Virus record (IMG/VR): IMGVR_UViG_3300006112_000022
Coordinates: 1-44,408 of that record
DNA from: a virus
DNA length: 44,408 bases
Strand: one strand, 5' to 3'
In this document: one piece after another, positions 16,798 through 22,117 of the stretch
Numbering within the stretch: the first letter of the stretch is position 1
Layout: the number at the start of each line of letters is the position of its first letter
Position numbers and translations under genes: made by a program
The notes under the pieces: model-generated
What the model was told of the DNA's origin: nothing
The model's input: the letters and a program-made list of their open reading frames with translations, nothing else
Database searches by the model: none

Positions 16798-16806
16798 TGA
16801 TTAAAT
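16778..16806 (+). promoter_or_regulatory. Probable promoter of the permuted tmRNA gene
   Basis: TTGACA at 16778-16783 is followed 17 bases later by TTAAAT (16801-16806). A TAAATA late-like core overlaps the -10 region. Transcription from here would cover the acceptor piece, the inner ORF and the coding piece. Confidence 0.4.
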
Positions 16807-16810
16807 ATAA

Positions 16811-16877
16811 GTTATTGCTGTATGAAGCAAAGAGAAAAGTGTTCTGGACGCGGGTTCGACTCCCGCCAGGTCCACCA
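16811..16877 (+). ncRNA. ssrA: tmRNA acceptor piece (upstream half of permuted ssrA)
   Basis: The T arm GCGGG-TTCGACT-CCCGC (16850-16866) is followed by acceptor strand CAGGTCC (16867-16873), discriminator A and encoded CCA (16875-16877). The stretch GGACGCGGGTTCGACTCCC is the highly conserved 3' end of bacterial tmRNA. The acceptor strand pairs over all seven positions (one G-U) with GGGCCTG at 17089-17095, which lies downstream rather than upstream, so the gene is circularly permuted. The 5' boundary of the mature piece is approximate. Two-piece tmRNAs are known from alphaproteobacteria, some cyanobacteria and some betaproteobacteria. Confidence 0.85.
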
Positions 16878-16889
16878 TAAAGAAGTTTG

Positions 16890-17087
16890 ATGAAAAAAGT
16901 AAAATACGATTATGTTACTATTAACAAAGGTGTTCAAAATTTCGAACACAAGTTGTTGATTGGTGTTTGGGAAGATGATGTTTATCGTCCACTAAACAGA
17001 AACGAATTAGAGTGGTTTGCTACTCAATATACTTTTGATCCAAACATTACTGGTGCTAAGTTAGTTAAACGACCAGTTTCTTTATGA
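16890..17087 (+). CDS. Small protein encoded inside the tmRNA intervening segment, 65 aa
   Basis: ATG 16890 lies 12 bases after the CCA of the tmRNA acceptor piece, and the TGA ends one base before the first G of the coding piece (17089). The product begins MKKVKYDYVTINKGVQNFEH and has a balanced, soluble composition with several Trp, Tyr and Phe. Ribosome site is modest (AAAGAAG). No family was recognised. The exact fit between the two tmRNA halves means it would be translated from, or released with, the spacer that is cut out of the tmRNA precursor. Whether it acts in trans-translation is unknown. Confidence 0.65.
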   Translation: MKKVKYDYVTINKGVQNFEHKLLIGVWEDDVYRPLNRNELEWFATQYTFDPNITGAKLVKRPVSL

Positions 17088-17088
17088 T

Positions 17089-17250
17089 GGGCCTGTCATG
17101 GTTTCGACAGGGCAAAGAGTAACAGAGTGGACAGCACATCAGCAACGATGTAAAAAGAAGAAAACAAAGTAAATGCAGCCAATGATGCTGTTTGGGCTCT
17201 TGCAGCCTAAATGAGGTTTGAGTAGCGCCTTATAACCAAACGCTACTTAA
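17089..17250 (+). ncRNA. ssrA: tmRNA coding piece with tag reading frame (downstream half of permuted ssrA)
   Basis: The piece opens with acceptor strand GGGCCTG and the conserved tRNA-like start ATGGTTTCGACAGGG. The tag frame is GCA GCC AAT GAT GCT GTT TGG GCT CTT GCA GCC TAA (17175-17210), giving (A)ANDAVWALAA, which has the ALAA end recognised by ClpXP-type proteases. After the tag, GTTTG (17216-17220), AGTAGC (17221-17226), CAAAC (17237-17241) and GCTACT (17242-17247) pair in the crossed order of an H-type pseudoknot. The 3' boundary is approximate. Together with 16811-16877 it forms a two-piece tmRNA for ribosome rescue. Confidence 0.88.
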
Positions 17251-17251
17251 G

Positions 17252-17276
17252 AAGGCTACTTCGGTAGCCTTTTTTC
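17252..17276 (+). terminator. Rho-independent terminator of the tmRNA gene
   Basis: AAGGCTAC-TTCG-GTAGCCTT is a perfect 8-bp stem with a UUCG tetraloop followed by a T run. Confidence 0.9.
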
Positions 17277-17306
17277 TTGCGATAAATATATTGTCATATA
17301 TATAAT
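17277..17306 (+). promoter_or_regulatory. Promoter next to the start codon at 17312
   Basis: TTGCGA (17277-17282), 18-base spacer, TATAAT (17301-17306). Only five bases separate the -10 box from the ATG, so a leaderless transcript is expected. A late box GATAAATA lies at 17281-17288 in the spacer. Confidence 0.5.
17281..17288 (+). promoter_or_regulatory. Late promoter box (GATAAATA)
   Basis: TAAATA core directly after the tmRNA terminator and 23 bases before the ATG at 17312. Confidence 0.45.
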
Positions 17307-17311
17307 ATAGT

Positions 17312-17623
17312 ATGAGCAACGAACAAGCAAAATTTCTAAATAGCCGTCGCCGTCATAAGACCGACGTAGCAATCGCAAGACAGTTAAAGATTGCTAAAGC
17401 AGCGCATATTCCAGGTACAATGCGTAGTCCCAGCGAGAAACAACCTCATCGTTTGGCTAAGCATCATGCTATGGATTGTGGTAATCCAAAGTGTTATATG
17501 TGTGGTAACCCACGTAAAACACATAAAGATAAACTCACAGCACAAGAACATCGCTTGTTTCAGGACCTAGATGGTCATAGAGATAGGCATAGCAACGGGT
17601 TGGTAGATGAGTCGGAAGAATAA
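17312..17623 (+). CDS. Small basic protein with Cys cluster, 103 aa
   Basis: The first half is basic (NSRRRHKTDVAIARQLKIAK); the middle holds MDCGNPKCYMCGNPRK, a C-x4-C-x2-C cluster with nearby His residues that could bind zinc or a metal. The last third is acidic. The protein has the look of a small nucleic-acid-binding factor, but no named family was recognised. Its ATG lies five bases from a -10 box. The end overlaps a small membrane-protein gene by 17 bases. Confidence 0.65.
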   Translation: MSNEQAKFLNSRRRHKTDVAIARQLKIAKAAHIPGTMRSPSEKQPHRLAKHHAMDCGNPKCYMCGNPRKTHKDKLTAQEHRLFQDLDGHRDRHSNGLVDESEE

Positions 17624-17774
17624 CTTCTGGTCACTTTGGTCTAAAGCATTGGGTGAAAAAGCCCATAATGATGATGCCATTGCTGACAAAGTTGCTATAA
17701 TCAGGACACTAATCGTGTTGTGTTATATTATAACCAACATGTTTATTGTTGCCGGTGTAGTACGACACTGGTAA
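17607..17774 (+). CDS. Small membrane protein, 55 aa
   Basis: ATG 17607 lies inside the end of the previous gene. The frame encodes MSRKNNFWSLWSKALG, a polar segment, and one transmembrane helix (TLIVLCYIITNMFIVAGVV) before a short tail RHW. It fills the gap to the porin gene exactly and the ribosome site for the porin follows. The two adjacent genes may both concern the cell envelope. Confidence 0.5.
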   Translation: MSRKNNFWSLWSKALGEKAHNDDAIADKVAIIRTLIVLCYIITNMFIVAGVVRHW

Positions 17775-17805
17775 AATTTCATAAACTTTAAAGGAAAATT
17801 GAAAA

Positions 17806-18819
17806 ATGAAGAAGGTAATTTCAGCCGTATTCGCATTAACAATCGCAATGTCAGCAATGGCAGATGTTAGTGTTTTCGGCACAATGGACGCTGGATATTC
17901 TAGCACAAAAGCACCAAACGCTGCAACAACAACTACAGGTTATACTAGTGGTGGAATGACAACAAGTTTTATTGGCTTCAAGGGCAGTGAAGACTTGGGT
18001 AATGGTTCTAAAGCAGTTTTTGAATTAAGCAGCTTCTTGAATGACAGCAACGGTGCTGTACAAGGTGGTTCAACAGTTAACACATTTGCCCGTTCAGCAT
18101 ACGCTGGCTTGCAAGGTAGTTTTGGTGAACTAACATTGGGTCGTCAAACAAACCCAACATTCTTGCCAGTGATCTTGTTTAACGCTTATGGTGACAGTGG
18201 CGCTTATAGCCCATTATGGCATGCTACTTACTTTGGTAACACAGGTAATGCACAAACTCAGTTGTACAATGATACAGCATGGGACAACAGCGTAAAATAC
18301 ACAACACCAAGCATCGGTGGTGCAACAGTTAGCTTGCAAAATTCTAAAGGTACAAGTGCTCAAAACTTCGGTGGCAATGTATTGTACTTCAAGGGTGATT
18401 TGGGCTTGACAGCATTCTATCAAAAGACAGGTTACAATAGTTCTGGTAGTTTCCAAACTGACATCTACACAGCTAACCCAGGCACACAATCAACAGAGCG
18501 TGGTCTAGGCGCAAGCTATGACTTGAAAGTTGCTAAATTGTTTGCTACCTACACAGAAGGTAAAGACAAAGCATTAAACATGGATGGTAAGACAACACAA
18601 GTGTCTGCAAATGTTCCAATGGGTCCAGGTAGCGTATTGGCAGAAGCTGCACATACTCGTTATGACGGTGGTGCAATTACTACATACGATGAGTATGCAG
18701 TTGGCTATGACTATAACCTAAGCAAGAAAACTGATGTTTATGCAACAGTTGGTCGCACTTATGTAACAGCACAAACTGCTGGTCAAACATTGGGCGCAGG
18801 TCTACGCATTCGTTTCTAA
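17806..18819 (+). CDS. Outer-membrane porin, betaproteobacterial general-porin type
   Basis: The 337-residue protein has a signal peptide (MKKVISAVFALTIAMSAMA) and then DVSVFGTMDAGYSS, the usual first strand of 16-stranded Gram-negative porins. The segments SFIGFKGSEDLGNG, LGRQTNPT and the final strand AGQTLGAGLRIRF with a C-terminal Phe are family hallmarks; the Phe is the signal for outer-membrane insertion by BAM. Full length, with no frameshift. Ribosome site AAAGGAAAATT precedes the ATG, and a strong terminator follows, so it is a self-contained transcription end. Porins are rare in phages; known cases in lambdoid phages replace host porins and change phage sensitivity. A similar receptor-replacement role is inferred here. 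Confidence 0.88.
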   Translation: MKKVISAVFALTIAMSAMADVSVFGTMDAGYSSTKAPNAATTTTGYTSGGMTTSFIGFKGSEDLGNGSKAVFELSSFLNDSNGAVQGGSTVNTFARSAYAGLQGSFGELTLGRQTNPTFLPVILFNAYGDSGAYSPLWHATYFGNTGNAQTQLYNDTAWDNSVKYTTPSIGGATVSLQNSKGTSAQNFGGNVLYFKGDLGLTAFYQKTGYNSSGSFQTDIYTANPGTQSTERGLGASYDLKVAKLFATYTEGKDKALNMDGKTTQVSANVPMGPGSVLAEAAHTRYDGGAITTYDEYAVGYDYNLSKKTDVYATVGRTYVTAQTAGQTLGAGLRIRF

Positions 18820-18844
18820 TCATTGATTAGACCATAACTTAATA

Positions 18845-18870
18845 AAAAGGGCACTTAGGTGCCCTTTTTT
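18845..18870 (+). terminator. Rho-independent terminator after the porin gene
   Basis: AAAAGGGCAC-TTAG-GTGCCCTTTT followed by more T. Confidence 0.9.
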
Positions 18871-18908
18871 GTTGCTTTCTTCGATATATGCATATATAAT
18901 ACAAAACA

Positions 18909-18966
18909 TAGAGCACTAAGTAAAAGTATAGAGTGCTCTACGATAGTGCTCTACAATAGTGCTCTA
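18909..18966 (+). repeat. Operator-like repeat array upstream of the HNH gene
   Basis: One inverted copy TAGAGCACTA (18909-18918) and three direct copies of (T)AGTGCTCTA starting near 18931, 18944 and 18957, i.e. a 13-bp period. They end 14 bases before the ATG at 18981. Inverted plus direct copies allow a hairpin or cooperative protein binding. Confidence 0.6.
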
Positions 18967-18980
18967 TAAGAAAGAGGAAA

Positions 18981-19352
18981 ATGTCAAATTCAAGTTGTTT
19001 TACTTGTTTAAATTGTGGTAGGAATAATCCTAGCAAAGGATCTTCTTACACCAACAAGTACTGTAATAATAGTTGCCAGCAAGAACATCAGCGCAGAAAC
19101 AAAGCGTTTGAGAAAGTTCAAGAATGGAAAGAAGCTAAAACGCCACAAGCGTGGGCTAAGATTCCTGACTATATTAAACAGTATTTGATTGGTCAAAGAG
19201 GACATCGTTGCCAAGTTTGTGACAACACAGACCACAACGGTCAAACTATCCCGTTAGATGTAATTTACAAAGACGGTGACAGTTACAACAACAAGGAAGA
19301 TAATCTACAGTTGATATGCCCCAATTGTAGGGCACAACGTAAAATTCATTAA
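18981..19352 (+). CDS. HNH-family endonuclease with zinc-binding cysteines
   Basis: The 123-residue protein has an N-terminal Cys cluster (CFTCLNCGRN, YCNNSC) and a C-terminal domain with CQVCDN, IPLDVIYKDGDSYNNKEDN and LICPNCRAQ. The paired CxxC motifs around an N-rich core are the HNH/zinc-finger arrangement seen in phage homing endonucleases; the usual first His of HNH appears replaced in the IPLDVI segment, so activity is uncertain. Ribosome site AGAGGAAA. It stands alone between the porin terminator and ahpC, a typical place for a mobile endonuclease gene. Confidence 0.65.
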   Translation: MSNSSCFTCLNCGRNNPSKGSSYTNKYCNNSCQQEHQRRNKAFEKVQEWKEAKTPQAWAKIPDYIKQYLIGQRGHRCQVCDNTDHNGQTIPLDVIYKDGDSYNNKEDNLQLICPNCRAQRKIH

Positions 19353-19370
19353 TACACAAAGGAAATTAAA

Positions 19371-19916
19371 ATGAAAACAATCGGCGATAAAATCACAAGT
19401 TTTGCAGTCACAGGCGTTAAGCCAGGAGCATTGACACCAGACAATGCATTTGAAACAATCACAGACCAAAGTTTTGAAGGTAAATGGAAAATCATCGTTT
19501 ACTATCCAAAAGACTTTACATTCGTATGCCCAACTGAAATCGTTGCATACGACAAACTACGTCAAGACTTTGAAGACCGTGATGCGGTGTTGATGATCGG
19601 TTCAACAGATAATGAATTCTGTAAACTAGCATGGCGTAATGCACATGAAGATTTGAAGAAAACAACTTCATGGAGTTTTGCCGATGTTGCTCGTGATGAA
19701 AATTCATTGGCAGAACAATTGGGTATCTTCTATGGTCCAGCAGGTGCAGCACTTCGTGCAACATTTATTGTTGATCCAGACAATATTATTCAACATGTTA
19801 CAGTAAACAACTTGGACGTTGGTCGTAACCCAGATGAAACATTGCGTATTCTTGACGCATTGCAAACTGGCGAGTTATGCCCATGCTCACGTCCAATCGG
19901 TGGAGACACACTATAA
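19371..19916 (+). CDS. ahpC: Peroxiredoxin AhpC, mycobacterial/AhpD-dependent type
   Basis: The 181-residue protein has DFTFVCPTE with peroxidatic C53 and the C-terminal GELCPCSRP with C170 and C172. Three cysteines in this pattern mark the AhpC group that is reduced through AhpD rather than AhpF. It reduces hydrogen peroxide, organic peroxides and peroxynitrite in the cytoplasm. The stop overlaps ahpD by one base (TAATG), so the pair is co-translated. Ribosome site AAAGGAAATTAAA. Full family length. Confidence 0.9.
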   Translation: MKTIGDKITSFAVTGVKPGALTPDNAFETITDQSFEGKWKIIVYYPKDFTFVCPTEIVAYDKLRQDFEDRDAVLMIGSTDNEFCKLAWRNAHEDLKKTTSWSFADVARDENSLAEQLGIFYGPAGAALRATFIVDPDNIIQHVTVNNLDVGRNPDETLRILDALQTGELCPCSRPIGGDTL

Positions 19917-20434
19917 TGACTGCTTGGGTAGACGCACTAAAAGAGCAAAGTATTCCTGACTATGCCAAGGATACTAAGCTAAACATTGACGCTGTAATTA
20001 AGCGTAGTACTCTACCTGTTGAAGAAGCAGAAGCGGTTGCACTAGCGGCTGCTTTTGCTACTGGCAACAGTAAATTGTGGACTTGGATGGAAAGTCAAAT
20101 TGAAAACAAGACTGAAACACAAGCTGCATTAACAGCAGGTGCATTGATGGCACAAAACAACATTTGGTATCCATTTGTTGAAATGGCTGACGATGAAAAC
20201 TTAAAAGGTTTACCTGCACAATTGCGTATGAATGCTATTAGTACAAGCGGTGGAACAACCAAAGAAAGATTTGAAGCATATTCATTAGCTGCAAGTATCG
20301 TTGGTAAATGTCACTTTTGTGTAAAAGCACACTACGAAGGGTTGAAAAAGATGGGCTATACCGTAGAACAACTACGAGATATTGGTCGCATTGCAAGTGT
20401 TATTAATAGTGTAAGTAAAGTTGTAGCGAGTTAA
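19916..20434 (+). CDS. ahpD: Alkyl hydroperoxide reductase AhpD
   Basis: Start taken at ATG 19916, which overlaps the ahpC stop; the frame is open 39 bases further up inside ahpC. The 172-residue product has VGKCHFCVKAHYEGL with C132, C135 and H139, the CxxC...H redox site of AhpD/carboxymuconolactone-decarboxylase-like proteins. Family knowledge: AhpD passes electrons from dihydrolipoyl enzymes to oxidised AhpC. It needs host lipoylated E2 protein and lipoamide dehydrogenase, neither of which is seen in this window. Confidence 0.9.
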   Translation: MTAWVDALKEQSIPDYAKDTKLNIDAVIKRSTLPVEEAEAVALAAAFATGNSKLWTWMESQIENKTETQAALTAGALMAQNNIWYPFVEMADDENLKGLPAQLRMNAISTSGGTTKERFEAYSLAASIVGKCHFCVKAHYEGLKKMGYTVEQLRDIGRIASVINSVSKVVAS

Positions 20435-20435
20435 A

Positions 20436-20828
20436 ATGTCAAACTTAGCAGAGTATTTTGAAAAGAATCGTTATAAACCAAGCTATCTGTTTGGTGAACG
20501 AGTGTTTGGTTATTGGAATAAGATTCCTTTCATTGGCTCTGTGGGCAATGAAGGTGTGGTTAGTGATCTAGAAGGACCTAGAATCACTATCACATTAGAT
20601 TTGCCCATTAAGTTTGAAAATGATATACACAATGTTATAATTGTAAAACACAAAGACATTAAATCTTTGTTGAGAGATTATAATGCGTCGGGAGTTCCAA
20701 AGGCCGGAGCGACTGATTCTAAACCAGTAGGCAGTGGGTTCGAATCCCATCCGACGCACCAAGACACTAAAAAATCTAAGAGCAGTAGTCTCTTAGAAAA
20801 CTTGAAAAAACTTAAAGGTAAAAAATAA
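20436..20828 (+). CDS. Hypothetical phage protein whose frame runs through a tRNA gene
   Basis: The 130-residue protein has a compact beta-rich N-terminal part (residues 1-82: ERVFGYWNKIPFIGSVGNEG ... LDLPIKFENDIHNVIIVKHKDIK) that reads as a complete small domain. Residues 84-109 are encoded by the 77-base tRNA sequence at 20685-20761. The last 20 residues are Lys/Ser-rich. The tRNA was most likely inserted into, or captured as, the 3' end of this gene while the frame stayed open. Processing by RNase P would cut the mRNA, so protein and tRNA production may compete. Function of the N-terminal domain is unknown. Confidence 0.55.
   Translation: MSNLAEYFEKNRYKPSYLFGERVFGYWNKIPFIGSVGNEGVVSDLEGPRITITLDLPIKFENDIHNVIIVKHKDIKSLLRDYNASGVPKAGATDSKPVGSGFESHPTHQDTKKSKSSSLLENLKKLKGKK
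20685..20761 (+). tRNA. tRNA with anticodon CUA (candidate amber suppressor)
   Basis: Acceptor GCGTCGG (20685-20691) pairs with CCGACGC (20751-20757), followed by A and encoded CCA. D stem GTTC/GAGC, anticodon stem ACTGA/CCAGT (last pair A-C), loop TTCTAAA, five-base variable region, T stem GTGGG/CCCAT with loop TTCGAAT. Counting gives T32, T33, anticodon CTA at 20719-20721, then A37 A38. Position 8 is G instead of the usual T and pair 31-39 is mismatched. If the loop were shifted one base the anticodon would be TCT (Arg), but then the stem does not form. The charging amino acid cannot be told from sequence. Confidence 0.75.
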
Positions 20829-21046
20829 TGGATATGGACATAGCAGCAGCATGGTTAGCAGGTAGTATCTTGTTTAGTCTAGGTACGATTGTTATCATTG
20901 CGGGCATTATCGTTATCAATAACTTGTTGAGCAAATACTGGAAACCAGTACAGTTCTTCAAGTGGGCAGATCAACCTCCTTCACGCTTTATGACACATGA
21001 AGAAGCAGAAAAGATTGCTCCTTCATTTGAAGATCCAAAGAAATGA
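20828..21046 (+). CDS. Small single-span membrane protein, 72 aa
   Basis: Starts in a TAATG overlap with the previous gene. Residues 8-35 (AWLAGSILFSLGTIVIIAGI) form one long hydrophobic helix; the remaining part is polar and ends EKIAPSFEDPKK. The end overlaps the next gene (ATGA). Function unknown. Confidence 0.65.
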   Translation: MDMDIAAAWLAGSILFSLGTIVIIAGIIVINNLLSKYWKPVQFFKWADQPPSRFMTHEEAEKIAPSFEDPKK

Positions 21047-21291
21047 AAACTTGGTTCCTACAACCTCCATACACAGGAGATGATTTAACTTGGTTAGATA
21101 GTGCCAATAAAATGGATGATGTGCATGTTGAAGTTGAAGAACCATATAACTATCCGGACAGTGGTTGGTGTGACATGGCAACAGGTCAACAACTAATCAC
21201 TGACCAACATCGCATCTACATATTAACTTTTGGAGACAAGGGTGAAATGTGGACTCTGTTGAAATACCAAGACAGAGTTGAATTACGCTAA
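21043..21291 (+). CDS. Hypothetical protein, 82 aa
   Basis: A small soluble protein rich in Trp, Tyr and Asp (MKTWFLQPPYTGDDLTWLDS at the start). It is linked to the membrane protein upstream by an ATGA overlap. A late promoter box overlaps its last bases. No family recognised. Confidence 0.6.
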   Translation: MKTWFLQPPYTGDDLTWLDSANKMDDVHVEVEEPYNYPDSGWCDMATGQQLITDQHRIYILTFGDKGEMWTLLKYQDRVELR

Positions 21292-21294
21292 ATA
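21287..21294 (+). promoter_or_regulatory. Late promoter box (GCTAAATA)
   Basis: TAAATA core 27 bases before the ATG at 21322 of the amber-interrupted gene. Confidence 0.5.
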
Positions 21295-21321
21295 AAAACG
21301 ACATAACTTAAGGAGAATAAA

Positions 21322-21894
21322 ATGTCACAACAATAGATTGAGTACGCATGTAAAGATGTAGTCTTCCACTTTAACAAGAAACATTTAGAAGACCAGACCA
21401 TTCCAATGTGGACCTTAAAATCACATGGAGAAACCTTTTATGTCAATCATGTGGAATGCAATGTTCCATGGAGTACGAAAGAGACCCCTGATAACCCAAG
21501 TACAAAAGGTAGCATCAAAGTCAAAGAAGTATTATTGACGATTGATCCAGATAACAACGCAATATTAACCAAGTTAACTATCTTTGATAAAGTACGATTA
21601 CGCAATCAAAAGATGGGCATAACTCGTATCATGTTTGAACCACACACTGAAATTCACAAAGCATTATTGGCAAATGAATTTAAGCACGGGCCTATGAAAA
21701 CTATTTCAGCACCTTGTACCACACGGTATGTTGTGTGTGATTTACTAGATAGGGCAGAAACTACATTTGCAGCATTGAAGTACGATTTTAGAGTACTACA
21801 ACCTAATGATAGTTACTATAAACGATATGATGAAGATGGAGACTATATCAGTGCCGACTATAGTGATCCAGACACCCCGTATGAATATAGTTGA
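21322..21894 (+). CDS. Conserved-looking phage protein with in-frame amber codon at position 5
   Basis: A strong ribosome site AAGGAGAATAAA precedes ATG 21322. The frame reads Met-Ser-Gln-Gln-TAG (21334-21336) and then continues open for 185 codons to TGA. Residues after the amber (IEYACKDVVFHFNKKHLED...) run smoothly into MWTLKSHGETFYVNHVECN, so codons 6-28 look like genuine coding sequence. The next ATG at 21406 has no ribosome site. A tRNA with anticodon CUA is encoded about 560 bases upstream, so readthrough would give a 190-residue protein. A simple nonsense mutation or assembly error is the alternative. Biochemical function unknown; the body (VPWSTKETPDNPSTKGSIKV) appears beta-rich. Confidence 0.7.
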
Positions 21895-22078
21895 ACTTTT
21901 TATAAAACGAGAGGATATCTTTGCAGTCTCTAAGTTATTATCTGAGAGTGGTGCAAAGTATTATCCTTTTGAAAAAACATGGGTTAATGTTGGCAACTTT
22001 ATAGGTACTGGATACAGAATTAGAGTTGACGATCATCCTATTATTAGTTTTATTGCATTGAAATATGCTGTCACATGA
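21881..22078 (+). CDS. Hypothetical protein, 65 aa
   Basis: The frame is open from 21806, but ATG 21881 (MNIVELFIKREDIFAVSKLL) is the likely start because it leaves only a 14-base overlap with the preceding gene. The product is a small mixed alpha/beta protein ending IALKYAVT. No motif recognised. Confidence 0.55.
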   Translation: MNIVELFIKREDIFAVSKLLSESGAKYYPFEKTWVNVGNFIGTGYRIRVDDHPIISFIALKYAVT

Positions 22079-22086
22079 TTGTCATA

Positions 22087-22101
22087 TTAGGTAAAACCTA
22101 A
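22087..22101. promoter_or_regulatory. Small palindrome before the late box
   Basis: TTAGGT-AAA-ACCTAA is a perfect 6-bp inverted repeat five bases upstream of a late box; possible operator or hairpin. Confidence 0.35.
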
Positions 22102-22105
22102 AATC

Positions 22106-22113
22106 TATAAATA
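22106..22113 (+). promoter_or_regulatory. Late promoter box (TATAAATA)
   Basis: Exact T4 late consensus, four bases before the ATG at 22118. Confidence 0.6.
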
Positions 22114-22117
22114 GTAG

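Noticed and set aside
17682-17701. TATAAT at 17694-17699 considered as the porin promoter
   Set aside because: It lies inside the 55-codon membrane-protein gene, no good -35 box stands 16-18 bases upstream, and it is over 100 bases from the porin start.
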